DNA of 64,000 nucleotides from an uncultured Eggerthellaceae bacterium (GTDB taxonomy: Bacteria; Actinomycetota; Coriobacteriia; Coriobacteriales; Eggerthellaceae). This document shows positions 25,991-34,487 of this stretch, piece by piece (positions within the stretch are counted from its first letter, which is position 1; each line of letters starts with the position of its first letter). The position numbers and the translations under genes were made by a program. The notes under the pieces were generated by a model. It ran no database searches and had not been told where the DNA came from. It worked only from the letters and a program-made list of their open reading frames with translations. The stretch is from assembly GCA_934617425.1 (NCBI GenBank), contig CAKTUD010000001.1:496001-560000 (forward strand), read 5' to 3'.

Positions 25991-27163
25991 ATGAGATATA
26001 TGACAGCGGGCGAGAGCCACGGCCCTCAGCTTACGGCGATCGTCGAAGGCGTGCCTGCGGGCGTCAAGGTTTCCGAAGACGCTTTAAACGCCGATATGGC
26101 GCGTCGTCAAGCCGGCTACGGACGCGGAGGGCGTCAGGCGATAGAGCGCGACAGGGCGCGCGTCGTCTCGGGCGTGCGCTTTGGGAAAACCATCGGCACT
26201 CCCGTTGCTTTCGTGGTCGAGAATCGCGACTGGCAAAACTGGACTGACCGCATGGCTGTTTACGGCAGCGCTCCAGCAAATCTCAAGCGCGAAACAACTC
26301 CCCGGCCGGGTCACGCCGATTTGGTAGGCTCGCTCAAAATCGATTCCGACGATTGCCGCAATGTTCTTGAGCGTGCAAGTGCGCGCGAAACCGCTGCTCG
26401 TGTTGCGGCGGCGGGCGTGGCGCGTGAATTCTTGGCCGAAGTAGGCGTGGAAATCTATTCCTATGTGACGTCGATCGGCCGCGTGACCCTGCCCGAGGAA
26501 GACCCCATGGCGCAAGCGGCCGAATACACCCCTCTCGAAATCGAGATGTCGGAAACGCGCTGCCCCGATCAGCGCATCACCGAATCGATGAAGCAGGAAA
26601 TCGATGCCGCTCGCGAAGCGGGGGAAAGCCTCGGTGGCACGTTTCGTGTTGTCGCGCGCGGTCTTTTGCCGGGCGTTGGGGGATATGCGACGGCGAGCGA
26701 GCGTCTTACCAGCCGCCTGGGAGCCGCGCTCTTCAGCATACCCGCTATAAAAGGCGTGGAGTTCGGTTTGGGGTTCGAGGCTGCGCGACGCGTCGGCTCG
26801 AAGGTTCACGATCCTATCTTGCTCGATCGCGGCAATGGGTTCACGCGCGCCAGCAACAACGCAGGCGGTTTGGAGGGCGGCATGACCACGGGGCTTCCGC
26901 TCATCGCCACATGCGCCATGAAGCCTATCCCCACGCTCATGACTCCGCTTGACACCATCGACCTCGACACGCTCGAACCTACGCAGGCTTCCAAAGAGCG
27001 AAGCGACGTGTGCGCCGTTCCAGCCGCTGCTGTGGTGGCCGAAGCCGAGGTGGCCTTCGTTCTCGCTGACGCATACCTCGAAAAGTTCGGGCACGAGAAT
27101 ATGACTGACATTCGTCAAGCGATCGCTTCGTACAAGCAACGTCTGAAAACGAGCGCCCGATGA
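25991..27163 (+). CDS. aroC: Chorismate synthase
   Basis: It makes chorismate from EPSP using reduced FMN. The 390-residue product has TAGESHGPQLTAIVEGVPAG, RQAGYGRGGRQ, RPGHADLVGSLK, RASARETAARVAAAG, and near the C-terminus SNNAGGLEGGMTTG and KPIPTL. All signature motifs are present. The stop overlaps the aroK ATG by four bases, so the pair is coupled. Confidence 0.97.
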   Translation: MRYMTAGESHGPQLTAIVEGVPAGVKVSEDALNADMARRQAGYGRGGRQAIERDRARVVSGVRFGKTIGTPVAFVVENRDWQNWTDRMAVYGSAPANLKRETTPRPGHADLVGSLKIDSDDCRNVLERASARETAARVAAAGVAREFLAEVGVEIYSYVTSIGRVTLPEEDPMAQAAEYTPLEIEMSETRCPDQRITESMKQEIDAAREAGESLGGTFRVVARGLLPGVGGYATASERLTSRLGAALFSIPAIKGVEFGLGFEAARRVGSKVHDPILLDRGNGFTRASNNAGGLEGGMTTGLPLIATCAMKPIPTLMTPLDTIDLDTLEPTQASKERSDVCAVPAAAVVAEAEVAFVLADAYLEKFGHENMTDIRQAIASYKQRLKTSAR

Positions 27164-27741
27164 GCATCGCTGCGGAAAAGTCGACGGCCCCCGTTTTGGT
27201 CGAGCCGGAATACGATCTTGCCCGCCCCGTCTTTTTGGTGGGTTTCATGGGAGCCGGTAAAACGTCGGTTGCCAGGAAGCTGGCGCGCATGGCGAAGATC
27301 TCGTCGGTCGACATGGACACCTACATCGAACGCCGCGAGGGCAAGCGTATAAAGGAGATTTTCGCCGAGATGGGCGAGGACGGTTTTCGCGCCATCGAAA
27401 CCGAGGTTCTTTACGAACTTGGCTGCAAAGCACCCATGCTCATTTCATGCGGTGGCGGCGTTGTTTTGCGCAAAGAAAATCGCCGCGCCTTGTCTGAGCT
27501 GGGCGCAGTTGTATATCTGCAGGTTACCGCAAAAGAAGCTGCTTCGCGCATCAGCGATGTTTCCACGCGACCGCTATTCGGCGATCTGGAAAACGCGCAG
27601 CGTACGATAAATGAGCGCCTGCCGCTTTACGAGGAAGTTGCCGACATCACGGTGAACACCGTAGGACGTGGCAGCACTTCCATCGCTTACGAAGTGCTCG
27701 ACGCGCTGAAAAAGGAGGGAATCTTATGGCAACGAAAGTGA
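27160..27741 (+). CDS. aroK: Shikimate kinase
   Basis: It phosphorylates shikimate at O3. The 193-residue product has a ~20-residue N-terminal extension, then VFLVGFMGAGKTSVARKL (P-loop), VDMDTYIE (shikimate-binding Asp), GFRAIETEVL and ISCGGGVVLR, and a C-terminal lid with RPLFGD. Its ATG overlaps the aroC stop and its own end overlaps the aroB start by 16 bases. Confidence 0.94.
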   Translation: MSIAAEKSTAPVLVEPEYDLARPVFLVGFMGAGKTSVARKLARMAKISSVDMDTYIERREGKRIKEIFAEMGEDGFRAIETEVLYELGCKAPMLISCGGGVVLRKENRRALSELGAVVYLQVTAKEAASRISDVSTRPLFGDLENAQRTINERLPLYEEVADITVNTVGRGSTSIAYEVLDALKKEGILWQRK

Positions 27742-28829
27742 TCGTGAGCCTTCCCAACGAAAACGACTATGCCGTGCGGATCGGCGCCGACGTCATCGAC
27801 GACTTGGGAGTTCGCGTACGTGCTTTGGGAAATTTCGCACATGCGCTGATAATCACCGACACCAATGTGGGGCCGTTGTATTTAGCGCGCGCAAAGGCGT
27901 CGCTTGTCGCGGCAGGGCTGAAGACCTCCGAGATAACCGTTCCCAGCGGTGAGGAGACGAAGCGCCTTGAGGTTGCCGGCGAAATATGGAGTGCCATGGC
28001 TCAGCTTGATCTTGGGCGCGATAGCGTTGTGATTGCACTTGGCGGCGGCGTTGTGGGCGACCTTGCCGGCTTTGTGGCTTCGACGTACATGCGCGGCGTG
28101 GTGGTGGTGCAGGTCCCGACCACGCTTCTGGCCATGGTCGATTCGTCGGTCGGTGGGAAAACCGCGGTGAATCTTCCCGAGGGGAAGAATCTCGTTGGTG
28201 CTTTTTATCAGCCAAGCTACGTGTGCGCCGACACCTCGACGCTGCAAACCCTAAACGAGCGCGAATGGCGTTGCGGCTGCGCCGAGGTGGCCAAGTCGTC
28301 GGTCATCGATTCCGACGATTTCTTCTTTTGGCTTTCCGACAATGCCGAAAGACTCGCTGCGCGCGATGAGACGATCGTCGCCGAAGCCGTCGCGCGTTGC
28401 GTGGTGTTCAAAGCCAACGTGGTGGCGCACGATAAGACGGAAAGCGCCGGAGTGCGCGAGTGCCTGAACTTTGGGCATACACTTGGCCATGCTATCGAGT
28501 CGGTTGCGGGCTACGGCGTGTTCTCTCATGGCGCGGCCGTTGCCGAGGGCATGCGTTTCGCAGGGCTCGTTGCTCAGGGTGAGCTTGGTGCTTCGTCCGA
28601 TTTCGTGGAGGCCCAGGCGCGTATGCTCGATGTTTTGGGATGCTCGGCTCTTGGGTGGAATGCCCCGCCCGAACAGCTGCTTTCGGCTATGAAGCACGAC
28701 AAGAAGACCCGCGGCGGCGCTATTCGTTTCGTTTTGTCGCGTGATGTGGGCGATTGGGCTGTCGTGCCGCTCGAAGATGACGTTGTCCTCAAATATCTGG
28801 ATATATGGTGCGAATCGAAGGAGCGCTAG
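27726..28829 (+). CDS. aroB: 3-dehydroquinate synthase
   Basis: It converts DAHP to 3-dehydroquinate with NAD and zinc. The 367-residue product has SGEETKRLE, ALGGGVVGDLAGFVAS, VPTTLLAMVDSSVGGKTAVN, the NLVGAFYQP segment, and the zinc-binding ECLNFGHTLGHAIE. AAGGAGGG precedes the ATG inside aroK. A second ribosome site at its end starts the aroQ fusion. Confidence 0.96.
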   Translation: MATKVIVSLPNENDYAVRIGADVIDDLGVRVRALGNFAHALIITDTNVGPLYLARAKASLVAAGLKTSEITVPSGEETKRLEVAGEIWSAMAQLDLGRDSVVIALGGGVVGDLAGFVASTYMRGVVVVQVPTTLLAMVDSSVGGKTAVNLPEGKNLVGAFYQPSYVCADTSTLQTLNEREWRCGCAEVAKSSVIDSDDFFFWLSDNAERLAARDETIVAEAVARCVVFKANVVAHDKTESAGVRECLNFGHTLGHAIESVAGYGVFSHGAAVAEGMRFAGLVAQGELGASSDFVEAQARMLDVLGCSALGWNAPPEQLLSAMKHDKKTRGGAIRFVLSRDVGDWAVVPLEDDVVLKYLDIWCESKER

Positions 28830-28831
28830 CG

Positions 28832-30541
28832 ATGAAGCTTAAGAAAATCCTCGTAATGAATGGTCCTAACCTCGACATGCTGGGTACGCGCGAACCCGAG
28901 ATTTATGGTCGCGACACGCTTGAGTCTTTGGAGGAAACCGTTGCCGCATACGCTGCGCAGTTCGGCATCAAGACGTCGTTTTACCAAAGCAACAGCGAGG
29001 GCAAGCTGATAAACAAGATTCACAAAGCCCCCGAGAAGTTCGATGCCGTCGTGTACAATCCTGGCGCGCATACGCATTATTCGTACGCCATCCGCGACGC
29101 CATCGGCTCGATCGACACGCCGGTGGTCGAGGTGCATTTGTCGCATATCGACGCTCGCGAGCCGTTTCGCGCGATTTCGGTGACGGCGCCGGTGTGCGTC
29201 GGCCAGATTTACGGACGCGGTGTTCAGGGCTACTGCGATGCTATCGACCTGCTGCGTGAGGCTGATGAGCTGCCGAGGCTCGGCGGCGCCGAGCGGGCTT
29301 CCGTGGAAGCCCGCGACAGCACCCCGGTCGAAGAATGCGCAGCCGAGCGGGCTTCCGTGGAAGCCCGCGACAGCGCCCAGACAGCCGCAATCGATGCTCC
29401 GACCGAGGGTGACGGTCTTCCTTCCTTGGGCGACCTTTCTCGCAAACGCATCGATGGCTTGCGCTCCCTCTGCAAAGAGGCGGGCATCAATCACTTCATG
29501 GTGCGCGACAACGCCAACATCTATTGGCTTACGGTGTTTGATGACATCTTCGACCCCGATAAAGCCCATGCTTTGCTGGTTTCACCTGATAAGGTTGCCA
29601 TGCATACCGATTCGCGCTATTCGACCAATTGCCTCGAGCGTGCTCGCGAAATCGGCTCGCCGGTTGAGATAAACGACCAGCGCATGTCCCATGCCGTCTT
29701 CGCACGCGATTTCGTGCGCGAAGGCTGTGATTGCGCGTGCAAACTGGGCATCGAAGACGACATCACCTTGGCAGAGTTTTTGAAGACCCAAAAAGAGCTG
29801 AAAGATACCGGTATCGAGCTTTTTGAGACCAACGGCTTCGTCAATGGTTTGCGTGCCGTCAAAGACGCACGCGAAATCGCCCGCATGAAGGCGGCTCAAA
29901 AGATAACCGACGACGCGTTTTCGTACATCATCGAATACATCAAACCCGGCATGACCGAGGTTCAGGTGAAAATCGAGCTTGAAGACTACATGGTGCGTCA
30001 CGGCTCGCAGGGGGTTGCTTTCGCGTCGATTGTCGCATGCGGTGCCAACGGGTCGAGCCCTCACGGACAGGCGGGCGATCGTGTGCTCCAAGAAGGCCAC
30101 AGCGTGGTGATGGATTTCGGCGCCCGCGCATTCGGATACAACGCCGATATGACGCGCACCGTCTTTTTGGGCGAGCCGAGCGACGAGATGCGCCGCGCAT
30201 GGGAAACCGTGCGTCGCGCCAACGAAACCGTCGAGAAAACCATCAAACCGGGCGTTCTCGGTTGCGAGATGCACCAGCTGGCAGAAAAAATCTTGGAGGA
30301 GGGCGGCTTCGGCGGCAAGATGGGCCATGGCTTGGGTCACGGTGTTGGCATCGATGTCCACGAGCTGCCGTACCTCAATGCTAGCTATGACAAGCCGCTT
30401 GTGGCAGGAAACGTGGTCACGGTGGAGCCCGGCATCTACATTGCCGGCAAGTTCGGCATGCGTTTGGAAGACTTCGGCGTGGTCGCCGATGAAGGTTATG
30501 AGCGTTTCACTCAATCGACGCACGAGATGGTTATACTGTAA
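28832..30541 (+). CDS. Fusion: type II 3-dehydroquinate dehydratase (AroQ) + M24 Xaa-Pro-type peptidase
   Basis: One uninterrupted 569-residue frame encodes two enzymes. Residues 1-145 are a full type II dehydroquinase: MNGPNLDMLGTREPEIYG (Asn, Arg and catalytic Tyr), YNPGAHTHYS, VEVHLSHI (His). Residues 146-203 are a linker holding the 11-residue unit AERASVEARDS twice. Residues about 204-569 are a creatinase-type N-domain plus an M24 metallopeptidase with both metal-ligand sets: MDFGARAFGYNADMTR (two Asp), GHGLGHGVGIDVHELP (His), TVEPGIYI and RLEDFGVV (Glu). These are usually separate genes, often adjacent. The ATG has AAGGAG 9 bases upstream. Both halves look intact. Post-translational cleavage in the linker is possible. 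Confidence 0.88.
   Translation: MKLKKILVMNGPNLDMLGTREPEIYGRDTLESLEETVAAYAAQFGIKTSFYQSNSEGKLINKIHKAPEKFDAVVYNPGAHTHYSYAIRDAIGSIDTPVVEVHLSHIDAREPFRAISVTAPVCVGQIYGRGVQGYCDAIDLLREADELPRLGGAERASVEARDSTPVEECAAERASVEARDSAQTAAIDAPTEGDGLPSLGDLSRKRIDGLRSLCKEAGINHFMVRDNANIYWLTVFDDIFDPDKAHALLVSPDKVAMHTDSRYSTNCLERAREIGSPVEINDQRMSHAVFARDFVREGCDCACKLGIEDDITLAEFLKTQKELKDTGIELFETNGFVNGLRAVKDAREIARMKAAQKITDDAFSYIIEYIKPGMTEVQVKIELEDYMVRHGSQGVAFASIVACGANGSSPHGQAGDRVLQEGHSVVMDFGARAFGYNADMTRTVFLGEPSDEMRRAWETVRRANETVEKTIKPGVLGCEMHQLAEKILEEGGFGGKMGHGLGHGVGIDVHELPYLNASYDKPLVAGNVVTVEPGIYIAGKFGMRLEDFGVVADEGYERFTQSTHEMVIL
29288..29374 (+). repeat. Two in-frame palindromic 33-bp repeats in the aroQ-peptidase linker
   Basis: Copies at 29288-29320 and 29342-29374 are identical over 33 bp with a 54-bp period. 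Each contains a 10-bp stem with a 2-base loop (29293-29302 with 29305-29314; the second copy is 54 bases on). They keep the frame and encode AERASVEARDS. They look like a small repetitive palindromic element inserted and duplicated in coding sequence. Confidence 0.8.
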
Positions 30542-30573
30542 GGGTTTTGCAGACGAGTCCAAAAGGATAAAGC

Positions 30574-31137
30574 ATGGCTATTTCCACCGCAGATTTCAAA
30601 AACGGTATGTGCATTATCTACAACAACAAGATGTGCACCATCGTCGAGTTTCAGCATGTCAAACCCGGTAAGGGCGGCGCTTTCGTGCGTACTAAGCTTC
30701 GCGACATCAAAACGGGCCGCGTAGTCGATTACACCTTCAATGCCGGCACCAAGTTCGATACCGTGCGCCTCGAGCAGCGTACCATGCAGTATCTTTACGA
30801 CGATGGTGCCGATTACAACTTCATGGACCCCACCACCTACGAACAGCTTCCCATCGCCCACGAGCTTGTGAGCGAGGATGCCGCCAAGTGGCTGAAGGAA
30901 AACGACGAGGTTACCTTGCAGTATGCAGGTGACGAGCTCATCAGCGTCGAGCCCCAGATGTTCGTCGAGCTTGAGGTCACCGAGACCGAGCCGGGTTTCA
31001 AGGGCGACACTGTTCAGGGTTCCACCAAGCCCGCTACACTCGAGACCGGCGCGCAGGTTCAGGTTCCGATGTACGTGAACATCGGCGATGTGCTGCAAAT
31101 CGACACCCGCGACGGTCGCTTCATCAAGCGCGTATAG
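30574..31137 (+). CDS. efp: Elongation factor P
   Basis: EF-P relieves ribosome stalling at polyproline stretches. The 187-residue product has the three-domain layout: HVKPGKGGAFVRTKLRD with the tip Lys33 that carries the modification in many bacteria, then EVTETEPGFKGDT and PMYVNIGDVLQIDTRDG at the end. No epmA/epmB or rhamnosyl-transferase gene is in the window. It lies 32 bases after the aroQ-peptidase gene, the common pepQ-efp order. Confidence 0.97.
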   Translation: MAISTADFKNGMCIIYNNKMCTIVEFQHVKPGKGGAFVRTKLRDIKTGRVVDYTFNAGTKFDTVRLEQRTMQYLYDDGADYNFMDPTTYEQLPIAHELVSEDAAKWLKENDEVTLQYAGDELISVEPQMFVELEVTETEPGFKGDTVQGSTKPATLETGAQVQVPMYVNIGDVLQIDTRDGRFIKRV

Positions 31138-31172
31138 CTAAGTCTGTTCACGACTGTTTCCAAATCGAACGC

Positions 31173-31209
31173 AAGCGAGCCCTCCATGCGGAGGGCTCGC
31201 TTTATTTTT
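31173..31209 (+). terminator. Terminator of the aro-efp run
   Basis: A perfect 13-bp stem (31173-31185 with 31190-31202), four-base loop, is followed by TTATTTTT. It closes the housekeeping block; the accessory region starts beyond. Confidence 0.88.
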
Positions 31210-31888
31210 CGAGATAAGCTTGTTTAAGCGATTCTATTTCGTTTGATAAGGCGATTACATCGTGCACGGTCAAAAACTTCGACGAGTGACTGACAAGATC
31301 GGCTTCTTCCAGCTCGCTCAGATAGCGCGAGGCGTTTTCTTTCCCGAACAAGGTGACAAGGAAGAGGATGTATTCGTACACCTTGACTTGAGCAGGATAG
31401 AACATCGTTTCGATTTTCGGGAAATCGTTCAGGTTGCGTCGATAATAAGGTTCGAGGAGTTGGTGCTGGATCAGCTCCGGAGACGATTGTAAGAATTCAA
31501 GATAGGCGTCGTTGGTGGTCACGTATATCGAGCAATCAGTGTTGGCCACCATGCTCTTGCCAAGCTCATAGCCGCTTTTCATGGTGGAAAGCGTCGAGTA
31601 TTGGGGGATGAATCCTAAAAAAACCTCTTGTCCCGCAGGGTTCGTGACGTAGTTTTTGAGCCTTCCTCGGTGGAGGTACACGATTGACCCGCGCCCGAAG
31701 GACTTAAGGCTTGCGAAGTGATCTTTGCGATGAAGAACATCGTGGTAAACGAAGTTCTTTTGGAAAAACGCTTCGATATCGGCGTTGTAAAGGTCGTAGC
31801 TGTCCCGCGCGTTGATGAACGTATCGAGTGTCGGGTTGATGCTTCCCAAAACGTCGGTTCCCAGCGTTTTCTTTTGTGCGATGCCCAT
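31202..31888 (-). CDS. Crp/Fnr-like transcription regulator
   Basis: The 228-residue product has a cyclic-nucleotide-type beta-barrel (GRGSIVYLHRGRLKNYVTNPAG, then FLGFIPQYSTLS) and a helical dimerisation/DNA-binding part (EYILFLVTLFG, SRYLSELEEADLVS, FLTVHDVIALSNEIE). The usual N-terminal cysteine set of oxygen-sensing FNR is missing, so an organic ligand is more likely than an iron-sulfur cluster. The recognition-helix region is shorter than in CRP. It is divergent from phosphohydrolase A and is its probable regulator. Its stop sits in the efp terminator. Confidence 0.75.
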   Translation of the reverse strand: MGIAQKKTLGTDVLGSINPTLDTFINARDSYDLYNADIEAFFQKNFVYHDVLHRKDHFASLKSFGRGSIVYLHRGRLKNYVTNPAGQEVFLGFIPQYSTLSTMKSGYELGKSMVANTDCSIYVTTNDAYLEFLQSSPELIQHQLLEPYYRRNLNDFPKIETMFYPAQVKVYEYILFLVTLFGKENASRYLSELEEADLVSHSSKFLTVHDVIALSNEIESLKQAYLEK

Positions 31889-32227
31889 TCATTCACCTAC
31901 AGTTGCAAGTCTTTGTTCGCCATCGGTTGCAACTAGAGTGAAAGCTCGCATGCAACCCGTTCTTCATTCATTAGTTTATCATCCAGCGCTCAAAAGCCGC
32001 TTTGCCAAGCGCCCGTCTGCAGACTGCTGTGTATAAACTAACACTATGACGGTATTAATGTTGTAAATAACAACTTGCGCCACGATTCAAGGCATTCTGA
32101 TTGACATTGGGAAACCTCCTCGGTTCTTACAATTCTTGTCAGAGATGAAGCGAAGGACGAATTCGGTGGCCACCGCAATCGCGCATCTGAAACGAAAGAA
32201 CCTATCCGATAGAGGGGGAATTCGAAA
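31889..32227. promoter_or_regulatory. Divergent control region Crp/Fnr regulator / phosphohydrolase A
   Basis: This 339-base gap holds two kinds of inverted repeat. AGTTGCAA (31901-31908) and TTGCAACT (31927-31934) form 8-bp arms next to the regulator start, and a further TGCAAC at 31951 matches them. GTTGT-N5-ACAAC (32060-32074) lies on the hydrolase side, followed by TTGACA at 32101 and TACAAT at 32128, whose spacing (21) is too long for a standard promoter. The symmetric sites are plausible binding sites for the regulator. Confidence 0.45.
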
Positions 32228-34339
32228 ATGGCGAATGATAACAAAGTTTTGGTTCTCGGCTTGGATGGCATGGAGCCCAAGACCCTGAAACGCATGGTGG
32301 ACGCCGGCAAAATGCCAAACGTGAAGAAGCTGATCGATCGCGGCGCTGCTCGCGAGGATCTGTCCCTTTTGGGATCGATGCCCACCATCACGCCTGCTCA
32401 GTGGACCACGCTTGCATGCGGCTGCAACCCGGGCACGCATGGCATCACCGATTTCTGGAACCAAGCACCCGACGCGCTCGACACCATCATTTACGGCCTC
32501 GACAGCCATCTGTGCCAGGCCGAGCAGATGTGGAACGTCGCGGCCGAGTCTGGCAAGAAGACGCTTGTGTTCCAGTGGCCCGGCTCTTCATGGCCTCCTT
32601 CGAGCGATTCCGAGAATCTTTACGTCGTCGATGGCTCCCAACCCGCATCCGTGAACTATTCCATCGCCAATATCGACTTCGAGAAGCTGGCTGTTGCTTC
32701 CATCGAGTTCACTGAGTCGAAATTCATCGACCAGACCAAATCTGGCGGCAACTTGGGCGACTCCTCGACCGACTGCGTCATCGACAACCTCGACCTCGAG
32801 GAAGAGGAAGACGATTCTTCGAAGTACGACGACTTCAAGATGTCGGCAAGCGCTCTGAAGAACTCCAAGGAGCTCTTGCTTAACCGTTATAAGATGAAGC
32901 GCATCAGGAACGTCAACTTTCACAATGTAGACGAGGGCGCTGGCATTTTGGCGAAGGTTCCCTACGACCAGATCGAGTCTCCCATTTCCGAGCCGACCAA
33001 GTGGGCACATGAGGTCCCCGATGACGCGCGAGAATTCGTCGTCTACACCTTCGGCGGCCAGCTTCGCCGTCCCTGCCTGATCCTCAAGGGCGAAGACGGC
33101 ACGTACGACACCGTCGAGGTTTACAAGTCCAAGAAGGAAGAAAAGCCACTGTGCACCCTTAAGGAAGGTGTCATCGTCGAAGACGTCATCGACGACGCGA
33201 TCGACAAGGGCAAAAAGACCCAGGCTTCCCGTAATTACGAGGCGCTCGAAATAGCCCCTGACGGCACCAAGGTTCGCATTTGGATGTCCACCGCGTTCCG
33301 TACCGATTGCGACGATCGTTGGTCGCCGAAGTCTCTATATCAAGAGATCACCGAGAACTGCGGCTGCACTCCTCCGTTTACCCAGATGGGCGGTACGTCG
33401 CTTGAGTTCGCTCAGAAAATCCTCACCCCGCAGTGGCGTTTGAATGCGCTGTGGCAAGCCCGCGCGATCAATTACATGATCGAGGAAAAGGGTGTCGAGA
33501 TTGTTTTCTCGCATCATCATTTCATTGATCATTCGGCTCACCAGTTCTGGAATTACGCGCTCGAAAAGCCCGGATTCGGTCCCGAGGAGGAATGGCAGAG
33601 GCAAATCGATGCCACCTACGAGGTTGCCGATGAGTATCTGGGACAGTTCATGCATCTTCTGGACGAGGGCTGGGCGATCATCCTCACGTCCGACCACGGC
33701 GAGCAGATCCACGACAAGCCGCTTGCGCGCCTTGGCTACGCCGGCGGCCTGTGCGCAGGCGTTTTGCGCGAGCTTGGCTGGACCGTCATGAAGAAGGACG
33801 AGAACGGCAACGACACCTTCGAGGTTGACTGGACCAAGACCAAGGCCGTCGCTATTCGCACGAGCTATATTTGGGTTAACGTCAAGGGCCGCGACACGCA
33901 CGTCGAGGAAGACGGCACTGTTATCGACGGCATCGTCGATCCTGCCGATAAGTACGCGGTGGAAGAGCAGATCATCGACGACTTGTATCGCTATAGGGAC
34001 AAAGACGGAAACCGCATCGTTTGCATGGCGCTGCACAACAAAGATGCCCGCATCATCGGTCTCGACGGCCCCTACACCGGCGACATCGTGTACGCCAATC
34101 GCGAACATTTCGTCTCCGAGCATGGCCAGGGCCTCTCGACTTTCGAAGCCTACTACGGCACAAGCGTATCCCCCGTGTTCGTTATGGCCGGCAAAGGTGT
34201 CAAACATGTTGAGAACATGCAACGCGACGTTCGCCAGACCGATGTTGCCCCGACGGTTGCATCTCTCATCGGTACGCGTATGCCGGCGCAGTGCGAAGGC
34301 GCTCCGGTGTATCAAGCGCTCGAATGCTGGGACAAGTAA
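32228..34339 (+). CDS. AlkP-superfamily phosphohydrolase/phosphomutase, paralog A
   Basis: The 703-residue product resembles the COG3379-type branch of type I phosphodiesterases. Asp13 in LVLGLDGMEP binds metal; Thr55 in PTITPAQWTTLACG is the expected nucleophile; HFIDHSAH (Asp434, His438), TSDHGEQ (Asp489, His490) and SEHGQGLST complete the metal sites. A ~230-residue insertion with a very acidic patch (EEEEDD) separates the nucleophile from the rest. No signal peptide or membrane segment is present, so it should act in the cytoplasm on an imported ester. GAGGGGG precedes the ATG. A permease pair follows directly. The substrate is unknown. Confidence 0.85.
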   Translation: MANDNKVLVLGLDGMEPKTLKRMVDAGKMPNVKKLIDRGAAREDLSLLGSMPTITPAQWTTLACGCNPGTHGITDFWNQAPDALDTIIYGLDSHLCQAEQMWNVAAESGKKTLVFQWPGSSWPPSSDSENLYVVDGSQPASVNYSIANIDFEKLAVASIEFTESKFIDQTKSGGNLGDSSTDCVIDNLDLEEEEDDSSKYDDFKMSASALKNSKELLLNRYKMKRIRNVNFHNVDEGAGILAKVPYDQIESPISEPTKWAHEVPDDAREFVVYTFGGQLRRPCLILKGEDGTYDTVEVYKSKKEEKPLCTLKEGVIVEDVIDDAIDKGKKTQASRNYEALEIAPDGTKVRIWMSTAFRTDCDDRWSPKSLYQEITENCGCTPPFTQMGGTSLEFAQKILTPQWRLNALWQARAINYMIEEKGVEIVFSHHHFIDHSAHQFWNYALEKPGFGPEEEWQRQIDATYEVADEYLGQFMHLLDEGWAIILTSDHGEQIHDKPLARLGYAGGLCAGVLRELGWTVMKKDENGNDTFEVDWTKTKAVAIRTSYIWVNVKGRDTHVEEDGTVIDGIVDPADKYAVEEQIIDDLYRYRDKDGNRIVCMALHNKDARIIGLDGPYTGDIVYANREHFVSEHGQGLSTFEAYYGTSVSPVFVMAGKGVKHVENMQRDVRQTDVAPTVASLIGTRMPAQCEGAPVYQALECWDK

Positions 34340-34405
34340 TCGGCAACTGCCTTTTCTTACAAATGAACAAGGCGTCCGGGTGAGGACGTGAGTTGCAGGT
34401 TTGTC

Positions 34406-34434
34406 GCCCGGCTCCGATGAAAAAGGGGCCGGGC
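34406..34434 (+). repeat. Hairpin between phosphohydrolase A and the first permease
   Basis: A 10-bp GC-rich stem (34406-34415 with 34425-34434, one wobble pair) has a 9-base loop and no T-run. It may tune the ratio of hydrolase to permease message instead of ending transcription. Confidence 0.5.
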
Positions 34435-34487
34435 ACATTCGTATAAGAGAAGCCCGTACGTCTTTTGCCAAAGCTAGGGGGAGCTTC

